64,000 nt of DNA from Selaginella moellendorffii (lineage: Eukaryota; Streptophyta; Lycopodiopsida; Selaginellales; Selaginellaceae): contig NW_003314350.1 of NCBI RefSeq assembly GCF_000143415.4, positions 1 to 64,000 on the forward strand. Direction: 5' to 3'. Positions 11,191 to 23,888 of this stretch are shown in pieces. The notes under the pieces are model-generated. The model had not been told where the DNA came from. It ran no database searches and saw nothing but the letters and a program-made list of their open reading frames with translations. The position numbers and the translations under genes were made by a program. The first letter of the stretch is position 1. Every line of letters starts with the position of its first letter.

Positions 11191-13110
11191 ACAAATTCTA
11201 GGTTCCAAATGTATAATAGAGATAGTGGGTAGGTTAGGTATGGCCAACCAACCTGATGCATAGTTTAGCTCCTGCTTGCATTCATGTATTTGTTCTGTGT
11301 CCAACTTAGGTCTAAGCTCAAGTTCCACACTATACTAGTTGGTGGAGTACTCATATCCTTGCGTTAAACTACCAATATGTTAAAATAGCGCCAAACTTCA
11401 TTTGACTCCATTTTATGATTCTTGAGCGTATAGTCTAAGGAACGAAGGGACAAAAGCATAGAGCGACTTAGAATAATTTTAGAGCATTTAGCATTCTAAT
11501 GCCAAAACTAACACACTTTGTGCTTCAATTATTTCGCTCATTAACTCCATATTTAGGAGTTTGGCTCCGTTCCTTTGTTCAATGGCCCAAAACCCTGAAA
11601 CTTGGGTTCTGCTCCACTATCCTTAGACATGTGACATATGACATGTGATTCTATGGTAAATCACTATAGGATAAAGGGTGAAACCATATGTGTTACAACT
11701 TTATTATTGCCTCTATACTTATATTAGATTTTAGCACACATTTCCTACAAGAACTTCTGCCAATGAGTAAGGTGGCCTTGAAGGTCCTTTTAATGATTGA
11801 AATACTGAAGAGACTGATGGTTTGAATCCACAATAATTGTTATACTGATAAATGTAGAATTAATATAAATAAAAAACTGTGTTGAATATTTAGTAGTTTT
11901 TAAACCTTTTCACTATTTTAGTGGAAGTCTAATCTATATAAATAATGTTGCCATTCCTTCACAACATACAACTCCTTATCTCAAGTAGGCCAATTCCATT
12001 GTATAATATCAAACTTTGTGGCTCATGACTGTGAAAGAATGCCTAACTTGAAGCAACAGAACCCTAATAACAATATCACTCATATTATTGCTTATCATTA
12101 TTTATTAATCACTTTAGCATTTGTTAACCCATTTAGAATAATCCTTACTTTGATGTTGAGCTTTGTGGCAATGAAAACAATTACCCTTTACCTTGTCCAT
12201 TTCTCCGTGGTCCAAATGAAATTTCTTAGCCTTATTGCCATCTCCATATTTTGAGCCATGCAATGGGTATTTCTTCCCTGAATATGAAACATTGGTAGGC
12301 TGGTCATCACATTGACTACCCCATAGACCATCCCATTGACCTGAGTTGACTGAGTTGACTAATGGTTTTGGAGAAAAGATCTAAACCTTAATAATAGCAT
12401 CAGTCAATGTTTTTAGAAAATCCTTCTTGACCTTTTGGTGCACATCCATTGAGCTCAAACCTTTGATAAAACATTGCACCTTTAACAATTCATTAAAGGT
12501 ACTTATAAAACTAAGGCAAAGATCATAGAACTGATGGGCATATGCATCCAAAGATAAAGTCCTTTGCCTGATCTCTAGTAGCTGGTTTATGAGATCAACA
12601 TTTTTAAACTTTTTGACAAATGAAGCGTAAAAAATCTTTTTCAAATCACTTTAAGAAGTTCACTTAGAATTAACTTTGATGTAATTCTTCCACCACAAAG
12701 AAGTATGGCCTGTCAGCTTTGTCATAAAAATAAATAAATTTTCACATTATCCTCACAAGGATTGTGAGACCAACAACTTTCCCACAATGTCAACCAAGAA
12801 TCAACTTCTTATCTATCACAAATATTTAGTGATAACTTCTATTCCACAATACTATAATTCTTGACATGTTTAATGTACCAATGGTAATCACGAATATGAG
12901 ATTGATTCAACCCTTCAAGGTTCATATGAAATAAGAAATCTTTAATGAAATTGATGGAATCCTTAACCTTCTTAATGACGTTCTGAACCTCAATAATCTA
13001 GTGACTATACTATACTACAACACCATCAAGAGTTTTTTCCTCATCATCATGATTGTCATCACTAACACCATACACCTCATCAAGATCTATATCCCACTCA
13101 TTTGCCATCC
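11191..13110 (-). mobile_element. Ty3/gypsy relic, minus strand (copy 1)
   Basis: Minus-strand gag starts near 13107 (MANEWDIDLDEVYGVSDD) and includes a capsid-type stretch at 12644-12381 (for example LLEIRQRTLSLDAYAHQFYD). A degenerate CCHC knuckle at about 12200-12160 (CFHCHKAQHQSKDY) has its last Cys lost. Downstream (about 11800-11740) a short RNase H/RT-region block resembles 6650-6700 of the plus-strand relic. It is full of stops. The whole piece was duplicated with its neighbours: copy 2 is at 45116-47250. Confidence 0.75.
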
Positions 13111-13412
13111 CCAAAAAAACATGTTATTCCAATACCTATAAAATTAACAAGGAGTAAACCCTAGGCCAATCTCCCAACCCTTAATGCATTACAGCCTTAA
13201 AGCCATAAAATATTCTTGGAATATTCCTGTGATTTGTGTCATATGTTCTGGCAGATTGTAAATGTAATTGCTCTTGGGGATTGGATCAGCCTCTGCAAAA
13301 ACATCCCATCGAGTAGGTACGGACAGTAAACATAAACCTGTTGGTAACCAATTTGCTATATGCTCTAAAAATATAATACTTATATAGTGAATATTCCATT
13401 ATCAATCTGTAC

Positions 13413-14166
13413 ATACCAAAGTTACCATCAGATTTGAGCTTGCTGTTGCCCACAGATGTCCAAATACTCTCATCTGTTCATTCGAGGCTCCAATCACCTG
13501 GGAGAGCAGAGCAAGGACAATGAATGCACAGGCAAACCTTGAGCCCCCTAGCACTAAATTTTGATCCCAAGAGTGAAGAGACAGCACTTTCGTTGCCAGA
13601 ACCATACTCATACAATGCCGAAGCAATCTGACAGGTCGAAAATAACGAACACAACTTAGAGCACACAAGCACAAACTAAATCAGCATTGATTACTGAGAC
13701 TATCGTTTGGTGAATCTTTATGCTCTGATGAGAATCAGAGTGAGGTCACTTTGACAACATTTCTCACCGTTGATTCAAATATGAGAGTAATTTTTTGGCC
13801 TCTGCAATAAAGAGCTTCGAACCAGTGACCAAAGGACCAGAAAATCATGTGGACTAAACACAAAAAGTAAGGAAAATATAAGTTCAAAAATTGCCGCCAG
13901 CCCACGTACCTTGTCCACAAAGAGCTTCATGATGTGATCTCCAAATCTGTTTACTTGAAGACATAGCAAAAATTCCAACGCATTTAAGCTCACCTGCACA
14001 TTATTGATTACTTAGTGTTGGATTTTTCTGTTAAGAGAGCTTACCGCAAATGTATCCCTTTCAGCTCTTTCGTGGTCTCCCCATATACGGGTGTCAAATA
14101 TGCGTAGCACGTTCTCAGCTGGACCACCCTCTAGATGACAAAGCTCTAAATGCCACCAGTTATGAC
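13413..14166 (-). pseudogene. TTC38-like tetratricopeptide protein fragment (copy 1)
   Basis: Four or five exons of the C-terminal half of a TTC38-family protein, read on the minus strand with short GT-AG introns. Landmarks: HNWWHLELCHLEGG (about 14150-14110), RIFDTRIWGDH, then VSLNALEFLLCLQV (about 13990-13945), an exon with FLVLWSLVRS (about 13850), then ALYEYGSGNESAVSSLLG (13610-13560) and VIGASNEQMRVF (13500-13460). In the family these are helical TPR-like repeats. The N-terminal half is absent and frame breaks are likely. A near-identical fragment is at 47530-48305. Confidence 0.75.
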
Positions 14167-14224
14167 TATGCCTGCAAGAGAAAAAACAGAAACCAGAAGT
14201 GAGTTTGTATCACATCTATTTGAA

Positions 14225-14480
14225 AGAAGATCTTCTCAATCGTTAGATTCCAATGGAAACATTCAGCCCTTCATCCTCCAATCTAAAGCAGATTCCTTGG
14301 AATGCAATCCTTCCTTTAAGGTGAGCGATGTTCCACGAGGCATAGCGCTACAAGTGAGTCATTCCATCTCAAGCATTGCCTTGTGGACGTTCTCACCAAG
14401 TCTGGAGGGCTGGAGGAGGCCGAGGAGCTCATGCATAGCATGCCAGGTCCAGCTCCCTAGCATCCAAGAGAATAAGAAAC
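14225..14480 (+). pseudogene. PPR protein fragment
   Basis: Plus-strand debris of a pentatricopeptide-repeat protein: the block KSGGLEEAEELMHSMPG (about 14390-14450) preceded by CLVDVLT matches the C-terminal PPR/E region of plant organelle RNA-binding PPR proteins. It is too short and broken to be expressed. The same fragment recurs at 38800-38895, always against the 3' end of a FAN1 relic. Confidence 0.65.
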
Positions 14481-14830
14481 CAGGCCACCTGTTGCTCGGA
14501 CAAGCAATCTCCCAAACCCTTGGCTTCGACCAGTTTTGCCCTCCTTGGTCTTCTGCAAGAAGCATATGAATCACTGACAATCCCGTAATTGTGTGGAGGT
14601 CTTCATTCTCCCAGTTAACCCTCCCAGAGTGCTTCCACGACGAGTTGCCTAGCTCCACCATTGCCTATGGCTTGAAAAGGAGATTCAATAAGCAAGCTTC
14701 GGACTGGATAGAAAGAAATCCATGCACAAGTCCAATGGTGCAGTCTCTGCGAAATAACACAAAACAAGGTTTTTTCAACACAAAGAGCCTCTTGTAACGT
14801 GCAAACAAGAAGATCATGAAAGAAAAGCAG
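14481..14830 (-). pseudogene. FAN1 3' exon relic (part of mini-FAN1, copy 1)
   Basis: Minus-strand remains of the last FAN1 exons: the stretch that in intact copies reads from the TAPLD block to the SEQQVAWFL block of the nuclease domain is recognisable but riddled with deletions, and the catalytic MPDLLLW...EVKG core is incomplete. The matching 5' part lies at 19075-19440, on the other side of a copia element. The middle of FAN1 is missing, as in the sister relic at 38896-39640. Confidence 0.75.
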
Positions 14831-14849
14831 AGCAAGAACAACAGATTTC

Positions 14850-17800
14850 ACTTCAACACCCACATTGATTCATGTATGGCTGTATATATATATACAACTT
14901 CAATCAAATCGGAAATCACTAGAGATCTAATCACGATTTGGACTGCTTTTGATATGAATTGTCTTGCTTGTCATGTTCATCATTATTCCTACACTCCCCC
15001 TTCAAGCTGAGGGCACTTGACACTCCAAGTTGATTCCTTAGCTTGATGAATGTGAGCTCTGAAAGTGGCTTGGTTAGAAGGTCTGCCAATTGATACTGTG
15101 AAGGAACATATTCCAGGTGAAGATCTCCAGCTGCTACACGTTCGCGAATGAAGTGATGCTTCATGTCTATATGTTTCGTACAAGCATGAAACATAGGATT
15201 CTTTGACATGGCGATTGCACCTCTGCTGTCGCAATGCAGAATGGTCACATCTGATTGCTGTTGATTGAGTTCTCCAAGTGATCGATGAAGCTAGATGATC
15301 TCCCTTGCTGCTGTACTGGTAGCTACGTACTCTGCTTCTGCACTGGAAAGAGCAACCATCATTTGCTTCTTGCTTCCCCATGAAACCGGAGCACCAGCAA
15401 TTGTGCAGCAAATTCTGGAGGTTGAATGTTGTGTATCCAAGCCCAATGCATCACAGTAAGCTTGAAGAACAAGTTTGGACTGATTTGAGCATTTGTAAAC
15501 CAATCCATGAGCAGCTGTTCCTTTCAAATACCTCAAAACTCTCTTTGCCATCTGCCAATGATAACAACTTGGAGATGTCGGGGCGAGATTGCATGTATCG
15601 GTTGAGGAGACCAACAGCAAAGGAGATGTCGGGGCGAGTCATGTTGGCGAGGTAGAGTAGTCCTCCAACAAGTGATCAGTAGACCGAGGGCTGATCAAAT
15701 AAATCATCCATCTTGCTTATGAACTTGATGCCAGTGATGACTGGTGTAGCCACGGATTTGCAACTTGTCATGTTGAACTGGTTGAGAAGCTTCTTCACAT
15801 ATTGGCGCTGTGTGAGGGTGATTGTCCTGTCTGCTTCATCCCTAACAGCTGCTGTACAGCTCCTAAGTCCTTCATCACAAACCTATCCATGAGCTTGACC
15901 TTCACATCCTTCAAAATAGTGTCATTATTGCTGACAATCAAACCATTGTCCACATAAACTGCCATCACAACAAAGTGATCCCCTACTAAAGAAGATATAG
16001 ATTTCCATTGCTGTTCAACCTCTACATACCAAGACCCGTAAGAAAAGAATCCAAACATTCATACCACTGACAGGAAACTTGCTTAAGGCCATAAAGAGCC
16101 TTGTGAAGCTTGCAAACGAGTTTGAAGCGCTGTGATCCAAAAAGCTCAAAGCCTGGGGGTTGCCACATAAATATCTCCTCCTTCAAGTTCCCATTAAGGA
16201 AGGCTGTTTTTACGTCTATGTGATGTGCGTGCAAACCAAACTCCACTAAAGCGTTCTGATACTTGTTTGCTTCACAATTGGTGAGAACATCTCATCAAAA
16301 TCCACTCCAGGAACTTGTGAATATCCTTGAGCAACATGTCTTGCCTTGTAATGCTGAACTATCCATCAGGATTTCTGTGAAGCTTGAACACCCAGTATAG
16401 TCTGACAACTTCACATCCTTTAGGAGCTTCCACCAAGTCATAAGTCTGGTTCTCATCAAGAGAATTCAACTCATCTTGCATTGCTGAAATCCACTTATTT
16501 GCATCAAGAGTTTGAATTGCCTGCTCAAAGTTGATTGGTTCATAAGCTATTTCTGTTGCTGCAAAAGACCATTGCTTGGGATGAGGTGCTCTGCTTGATC
16601 GTCCAGATGATGGCCGCCCATAGTTCTCCATGTTGAATGGTAGATCACGTGTGATTCTGTTGACTTCTCCAGTTCGTGCACGATTGTAAGCTCCTGAGTT
16701 TGGACTTCCCGGGAGGTCACCCAACCCAATACTATTCAAACCCAAGGACGCTTAACCCCAAATATCCCAAGACCCTTAACCGATTGGAAAAAGGGGTGCA
16801 CTCTTATTCATGGGCCCTTTCCCTCTATATTTGAACCCCAACGGATCGTCTCTCGAGTCGTTCCCTTTGGTTGCTTACAACGATGAGCAGCATTGTCATG
16901 TTCTTCAGGAAGAACAGATCCAGAGACTAGTGTTGGATGGTCGTCTACTGAAGGAGATGAGGGATAGATGATTGTCAGATCATCGTCATCTTCATCAACA
17001 TCTTCAACACCATCCCAACTCCATTCTTCTAGAGTCCAGTTCATGTTTTGATCTGAGCTTCCTTCTTCTTGAACGTGATCTTTGTAGAGTGTTCCTTCAT
17101 TAAAACGAACGTCAGTGCTTACAAAAACAATGATGATGATGATGATGATTACCAGGCTAGTATAGGTGATATCCTTTTGAATTGGAGTCGTATCCAACAA
17201 GAAAGGCCAGCTTGCTTCTGCTATGAATTGCTTGAATTTGCTGAAGACTTCATCTTTGTGATGAAGAAAGAAGACGTCCGTGTGCCTCGAGAAATCATTT
17301 GTAAATGTCACAAAATACTTCAAGCAAACAGTCACATGGGTCCACAAACATCTGAGTGAACGAGCTGCAAGGGACAAGTGCTTCTAATCACAGCAGGTTT
17401 GAAAGTACGACTGGTTTGCTTGCCAAGAACGCAAGTGTGACATTTTGCTGAACTTTGAAGAACGTGGTTGTTGAAGCCATCCACAAGCTCCTGCTTCTGC
17501 ATACGCCTGATGAGAGGGGGATTGGCATGTGCAAGTCAAGCATGCCAAAGAGAACTATCTGCAATCATGCATATCTCAAGAGCGTTTGATTTTTCTCCAG
17601 AAGCTATCTCCTTCTCAAATAGGTTACCACATCTGGAAAATGCATGGACGACCATTTGCAAGAACTTGACATTGATGTTTGGAGAAATTCACATCCAGAC
17701 CTTCATCCGTAAGCCTGGCTAAAGAAACCAGATTCTTCACTATCTTTGGAACATACCATGCATTCTTCAAGAGCAGAGACTTTCTTCCTAGTGGAACTCG

Positions 17801-19073
17801 CACATCCCCAGTTGCACGAACAGGTAAAATGTTTCCATCTCCCACATGAATGCACTTCCCTTTTGTAGCATGCAACTGCACAAAGTTCGACCGGCTTTGC
17901 ATCAGGTGTCTCTCTAAACCTGAATCGATGGTCAATTTTTCATAAACATTTGGAACTGCTACCTTAGATGATGCCACAAGTTCATGGGATGCCAGGACAC
18001 TACTCCAAGGATTGCCCAGTTGCAACTTGGCTGCAGTGCATGAACATAGGGCTCGCAGCAAATGCTTATTAAGGGGAAACACCAGGTCTAGCATTCCTGT
18101 TTGTTCTTGCCCACAAAATAATCTCGAATTGCTGCTTCTTTACCAGAATTCCATGAATTCTGCTGCTGCTGCAGATTTCCCCTAAACCCGCGACCTCTGC
18201 CTCATCCTCCTCTTCCATGGCCTCCTCTGCCTTGATGATTTCCAGCCCATAGAGCTGAATGATTGCTTGATGCAGAAACATTTGATGTAAATTGTGACAT
18301 CAAAACATGGAAAGGCTTCTGATCAAAGTCCACAATCAAACCTCTCGCAGCCAGCTCCAAGCGTAAAGTTTGATCAGCTTGTTCAAAGTTGAGCGACATC
18401 ATGCGAACGGTAGGGATGAAAGAACTAAAAGAAGAATCTTGCATGGCCTCGCAAAGCGCTAGAACTTTCTTGCTTTTGTTGAACACCGCCAGACTGCCTT
18501 CAAGCTCCATCCACAGATCTTGCATCTTGGCGAGGAACTCTTCAAAGTTCTCACCTGGATGAAAACGGGTCTCACGAATGCAAGTCTCGATCATGCTGAT
18601 CTTGGAGAGGGAAAGAACAGCATACTTGTTGTGAAGATGAGCCCAGATCTCACAAGCACTCTTATGATGCAAACGCATCATAAGGGCATCTGCAAGCTTA
18701 GAAAGAATCAATCCTTTTGCTCGAGATTCCTTCTTTTCCAGTGCAGCTTGTTCCCCAAGATCAAGCTGTTGTCGAGCTGCTGCAACAGAGGCACGAATTG
18801 CCTCTCTTCATCCACAACTTCTCCTTCCACTGAAGTTGAAGCTCCCAACGCAGCAGGGGCTCACCACGTATGAGCATCTGCAGCAATTGTCAGTGGTGAA
18901 ACGATTTCTTCTTCCATCTGCAGCACGCGCATCATTTTCTCGGAGGTGTTGAACCCTCTCCTCCCATTAAAGGCAGTGACTCCCTAAAGCAAGATCAATC
19001 CAACTTTGCTGCAGCTCATGATGTGAGGCACAAAGAAAGGAGAAGAAAGAATTCAGAAACTGAGCTCTGATAC
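14850..19073 (-). mobile_element. Ty1/copia retrotransposon, inactivated
   Basis: Minus-strand copia element. From 5' to 3': primer-binding site GGTATCAGAGC (about 19072-19062); gag (18900-18190) with a C-terminal Gly/Arg-rich tail; protease/pre-integrase region with DSG (about 17930) and the WYVPKIVKNLVSLARL block (17760-17710); a GAG-pre-integrase domain (17560-17370); a shortened, broken integrase; RT (16740-15800); and RNase H (15410-15010) ending VPSQYQLADLLTKPL. The RT box reads YVDN (about 15950), a missing catalytic Asp. A polypurine tract (complement of 14994-15004) leads into a 3' LTR beginning TGTAGG at 14993. The 5' LTR is not visible: FAN1-derived sequence abuts the primer-binding site. 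Stops and frameshifts make it non-autonomous. Confidence 0.9.
17130..17149. repeat. Trinucleotide microsatellite (ATG)n
   Basis: Six to seven perfect ATG/CAT repeats inside the degenerate integrase region of the copia element. It inserts a run of isoleucines into the longest minus-strand frame. Likely slippage-prone, with no function implied. Confidence 0.9.
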
Positions 19074-19074
19074 C

Positions 19075-19440
19075 TACAGAGCAGAAGAAGTCCACAAGAA
19101 AATGAAACAAGAACCTGAAGTGTGTCTGGAAGACATCTGGAACGAGTTTCTCTTCCCACTTGGTAGGCAAGTATCTGGACAAGACAAACCACAACCTGCT
19201 TGAATCAAAACAGAGCAAACTCCAAACCAAGATGGCAACTGACAAGAAGTTCATTCCCGCGTTTGCTTCCCACAGGGCAGTCACAACAAGCTAAGCTGTT
19301 GGACATCACAGCACTCCAAGAAAACGATTACAAGCTCGATCACTCACCTGAGCTGGCAGAGCGTCCTGGAGTGACACACTGCGTTGCCGCTTCCCTACAA
19401 CCCGAATCAAGCTCTCGCGGCCCTGGAGCATTGTAATGCC
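19075..19440 (-). pseudogene. FAN1 5' exon relic (part of mini-FAN1, copy 1)
   Basis: Matches the 5' end of the FAN1 genes: the RESLIRLVGKRQR start region (about 19400), the UBZ-type zinc finger exon (degraded) and the first intron with its downstream CLQ boundary. It then jumps straight to sequence from near the last introns. With 14481-14830 it forms an internally deleted FAN1 copy, which the copia element later split. Confidence 0.7.
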
Positions 19441-19559
19441 GCCTTAGCGGACCGGCCGCTTCCTCCTCGCCCTCCCAATAGACCTCAACCGTACGCACAC
19501 AGAAAAAAACCATTTCATAGAACTTTTCATCTGCAAACACGACATCCTTGTAGATAACT

Positions 19560-19990
19560 TATTCATTTTTAGCTAGTAGCTCATCTAAGCTCGAAGAATC
19601 TGAACGGCGCGGAAGAAAAACCTGTGATCGGTGGAAGAAGCGGTCGTCCTTCCATAAGTTCTTGCCAACACAATGATCCGGCCATGTTCCATAGGTGCAC
19701 AAAGTAGTGGCGCCGGGGCAATCCAGTCGCCACTTCCCAGGAAAGATCTTGGGCTGCGAAAACAAGCGTCTGTCCGGCACCACCGGGCGAGCTCAGGATC
19801 ACCTGGTTGTAAAAGATTTCGTTTCCTGCGGTGGAGAACGCAGCATTGGTGCTGCGAAGCTCCATTGATTCTTGCGTGCATCGAAGACGCTCACCGATTT
19901 GCAAGGAGATAGAGCTTGGGACCCAGAGCCCTGCACTCGAATCCTCCCGTGTTGGGCTCATCCTGGCGAGCAAGTCACATTCTGCTATCA
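19560..19990 (-). pseudogene. F-box/kelch protein fragment
   Basis: Minus-strand debris of the F-box/kelch family also seen at 37515-38455 and 39736-40258. Readable pieces include TLVFAAQDLSWEVATGLP (about 19760) and the C-terminal end with SSSLDELLA. Indels and frame changes break it every 100-150 bp, and no F-box is present. The family links substrates to SCF ubiquitin ligases, but this copy cannot. Confidence 0.65.
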
Positions 19991-20560
19991 CATATGCCCA
20001 CTTTGGGCATCATGACGAGGCAAAGGTGGTGACCTGGACGACAATAGTGAGCACATATGCCCCGATTGACGAGGCAAAGACTTTGTCATGCCGCAACGAG
20101 CTCTTCGGGCTTGGCTCGGGCCGAGACATGCATCACGCCAGCCAAATCTTCTTTGGGATGCCTCAGTGCGATGATGGTTAGTCTCTACATGTTCTCCCAA
20201 CGGACTCCATGCCCACAATGGGGATATGGAGCAAGCAACTGCATTGTTCGATAGGATACTCATCAAGGATGACAGAGTCGCGGGGGATGTTCTTTAAGGT
20301 GCATGGAATCCCTCGTGATTCATCTCTTTGGAACTCGCATTTCCTGATCCTCCACCGAGAGGATCTTTAAGATGACGGTGGAGGCCGAGTGGTGATTCTA
20401 TCACCTCGCAGTCCCGATCGAAGAGCTCTTGAGACGGTGACACTGAGGACTTGGCACTGGCTGTGTGTAGCGCGCAATGGATTCTTGGCAGTCCACAGGG
20501 GGTGCTTACCGGTTCTTATGACTTCAAGCAAGGCGGAGCAAGTTGCAGAGGCCTGCGCAG
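19985..20560 (+). pseudogene. PPR protein fragments
   Basis: Plus-strand PPR motifs in broken order: VVTWTTIVSTYAP (about 20028-20066), a MEQATALFDRI block (about 20225-20260), and further helical-repeat phrases. Each sits in a different frame, with stops. The same debris occurs before the other two FAN1 copies (40240-40960 and 48360-49250), so it was amplified with them. Confidence 0.65.
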
Positions 20561-20585
20561 CCGTCTCGGGCCAGGCACTACTCAT

Positions 20586-23500
20586 CTAGGATCGATCATT
20601 CATCGTCTTGGAGACCTTGCAAAGTTCCACTGGAACATTAGCATCCGAGAGAATCAGAAACCAGGCCACCTGTTGCTCGGACAAGCGATCCCCTGGACCC
20701 TTGACTTCGGCCAGCCTCGCCTCTTTCTCCTTCCACAGCAGAAGATCAGGCATTCCAGCCGTCCAGTTACTGTGGTCTTCTGCAAGAAGCTTGCAAATCA
20801 CCGACAATCCTGGACCTCCGATACAGACCGTTATTGTTTGAAGGTCTTCAAGCGAGTACTTCTCCCAGTTTACCCCGCTACATGATGTCCCGTAGTGCTC
20901 TGCCCAAGTCTCAGCCACGAGTTGCCTAGCTCCGCCATCGCGTATGGCTTGAAGACGAGATTCAATAAGCGAGCTTCGGACTGGATAGAATGAATCCGTG
21001 CACAAGTCCAATGGTGCAGTCTGCAAACAAGAACTGTAGAGCAACCACGAGAAAATGAAACAAGAACCTGAAAAGGTGTCTGGAAGACATCTGGAACGTC
21101 TGAAAAGATAACATCCCACATGAGCAGCCCGAACAACGTCAGCCATATGCCACTTTCTGAATGGACTCCTTTCCAGCCGCCTCCATCTTCTCCGGCATAG
21201 TATTGAAGTGCCAGGTCCTCCACACTGCATTGTTGCCCATCGTAGCCATAAAATCTGCTCTTCATTCCATTGGCATTGTTTAGCGGCCTTCCCATAATCG
21301 TCACCTTCAGAAACAGAGTTGTAGCTGAAGGCCAAATATCTGGAAGACACAGTACGTACCACCTTGTGTTTTTTCTTTAAAAGCGCTGCATATGGAGGTA
21401 CTTTCCACCTTCTAGGAGGTTTTCCTAGTCGGAGAACCCTCCGTTGCAAAGCAATACGATCCCCTCCTCGGACGTTGAAATCATTTAATCCGTTTTCTGC
21501 AACGAGCAGGCTCTCTTCTAAACGCTGTAAGTGCTCCAAGTCAATAGATAGCCGGAGAGTCCAGTATCCTCTCCGTCCAGGACAATACTGCATGCTAAGG
21601 AGCTGCTTCAAGAGGTTTATAGCTTCAGCATATCTGGTCAAGAGCCAGTTTTAGTTCAAAAGTATTGTCCGCCATTGGTGAAAGAGCGTACCTGCGTTCT
21701 TTCTCCAGAAACGATGCAGCCACAGTACAGATTGTTGCATACACCCATGCAGCCGAAAATCGTGCTAAAAATGGATGCTTGATCTCGGTGTGTGCATTGA
21801 TCAATTCGAGAGTAGTCCTTGCTTTTCGAAAAGAGGAGTTTACAGCCTCAGAATTACCAGCTTCCAGAGACATGTCAACCACCTGAGCCAATTGCAATGC
21901 CTGAAAACTCGACGGTCAGACAAATTTTATAACAAAGTAGGAACGGACCTGCTCATACGCCAGAAAGTCCTCTCGAGAAGCAAAGACTGGCATTGTTCTA
22001 GCGCACCTATAGCTTGGATACTTGATCCTTCCAATATCCACAAGAAGAAAAACATGGAACTCCTGCTCACCGTTTAGAAAGAACAGCCTCTGAATAAATA
22101 AATAAATTGCTCAGCACCAGCAGTGTAACACTTTGGAGAGGATGTCAACTGACCTGTAAACGCCAAAGTAGAACTTCAAGTGTTTCGGCTATTCGAATGC
22201 ATGGGCCGGTTGCTTCACGAATTAAAGCCGTTAGATTACTGCCGCCAAGTATTTCACGCTTGTATAAAAAACCAATGATCACTTGCTACTTACAAATGCA
22301 GCGAAATCAATGCATCTCGAATTGCTGTAATAAGCTGAATCTTTTTCAAACTTAGCGTAGCACTTTTGATCTGTAAGCAGGAACAGAAATAAAAACAAGG
22401 AAGAAAGTCTTAGAAGTAACTACCATGATTTTGCTGTTAACTGCCAAATCTTTGAGCTCTTGTACAGTCAGATGTTCAAGCAACTCAGACGAATTGACGT
22501 CCGCGTCGAAAACTAAGTAGCGTCTCTCTGTTACAAGGGAGCAAACATATTATGAAGTACACGATGAAAGAAATTGAGTACCGACTAACTCATGGACTGC
22601 AGAGTTTGTGTCACCAATATCTTCATAGAAAATGTTCTGAAGACGGAACCATGGCCCTGCAAAACCAGTCTCCCTTGAGTCATAGTTTGTCCGACGGCGT
22701 TTAGCTTACCCTTTCGTTGAGCCAATCTTACAAAAAGGCGCTGTCCATCAGACGAGATTGAACGAAATGCCTCGAGAAGTTCGATCTCGTCTGAAGTAAA
22801 GAGATGGAGATCCCGTTCCAATACCACTTGGAGCATGTAAAGAAAATTCTGTTGGTATCGACAGCCGTGGTCTTGTCCCTTGTCAGCTGCATCCATCAGA
22901 CGGCTCCATTTGACAGCCAGCACTTTTTCTTCTGAGAGACTTCCAATAGTCCGACTCTGGATCTCACGCAAATCAAGCTTGAGGCGTGCAGCTTCCGATG
23001 TACTCTTGGAGACATATCCCTGAAACCTTTGTGAACAATTGAAAAACGCCCCAGAGATTAGTTACCTGAACGTCTACCACGCCTTTTTCCATGAGAGGAG
23101 ACAAATAACGCGAAAGCTCTTTTGGAATATGTCCCAGCGAAAGCCCATCCGCTGTAAGCACCTGGCGCAATGTTGTTGTCAGCCATGAAACACGTCCATC
23201 CAGTCAAGTTTACCTTCACAGCGTATGTATCCATGGGATTTTCTGGTTCCCTTACCAGGTGAACTCGCATCCCAGCTTGGCACTCGACGTCTCTGTGGTA
23301 CTTGCGGCCAGCAATCCTTGCCTCCAGGCAGCCATTGTAAAGATCTCTAGTTTCACTGTTGAGCTCTGCCGGAAGGACGCTGTTGGCCACGTCGGGCTCC
23401 TCAAAGCATTCAAGAGTAGAAGAAACTTCCGGTTCCGGAGACCCTGCCGCCGGGTTACAGTCGATCCCAGTCTCGAGCAGAGGAGACTGCTGGATTTCTA

Positions 23501-23888
23501 GTACGCAGTTTCCGCTTTCCTCGTACTCTATCTTTTTCGACAAGTTGAAGTGAAAGAGTGTATGCTGGACACTGTTCTTCTTTTTCTTCCCACTTTGCAG
23601 GCAAGTATCTGAACAAGAGAAACCATCGATCAGCGTGCTTGAATCAAAACAGAGCAAAATCCAAACCAAGATGGCAGTTAACGAGAAGTTCATTCCCGCG
23701 TATTTGCTTCCCACACACAGGGCATTCCACCCAGTCACAACAAGCTAAGCTCATGCCTCCTTTTATTTCCAGCGAAACATCACCGCACTCCAACTCTTCC
23801 TGCAAAGAAATAGAAGCTCGATCACTCACCCGAGCCGGGAGTGACACATTGCGCTGAGCCGAATCAAGCTCTCACGGCCCCGGAGCAT
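20586..23888 (-). CDS. FAN1: FAN1 nuclease, copy 1 (5' end damaged)
   Basis: Fanconi-associated nuclease 1, a structure-specific 5' nuclease for DNA interstrand crosslink repair. Domains in order: UBZ-type finger (CPVCGKQ...HLDTCL) in exon 1; HIRAN domain (RKYHRDVECQAGMRVHLV; about 23310-23220); SAP/helical region (about 22980-22450); TPR-like region with RRGYWTLRLSIDLEHL and RVLRLGKPPRRWK; and a C-terminal VRR-NUC nuclease (MPDLLLW...LAEVKGPGDRLSEQQ; about 20770-20690). About 13 exons are joined by short GT-AG introns and stay in frame by eye; the stop is at 20586. Compared with copy 3 it lacks 13 bp near 23865, about a dozen codons after the natural ATG (23888), which gives an early stop. 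A later in-frame ATG at 23754 keeps the UBZ and everything downstream. It is divergent from the chitinase at 24255. Either N-terminally shortened or a young pseudogene. Confidence 0.85.

Noticed and set aside
13413-14166. Reading the TTC38-like fragments as a complete gene
   Set aside because: Only the C-terminal half is present, and the upstream side changes abruptly into PPR/FAN1 debris in both copies.
20586-21641. Single long FAN1 frame taken as one exon
   Set aside because: It reads through short introns: the VRR-NUC end and the TPR-like part are in frame, but the stretch between them matches FAN1 only in another frame, with GT-AG borders on each side.
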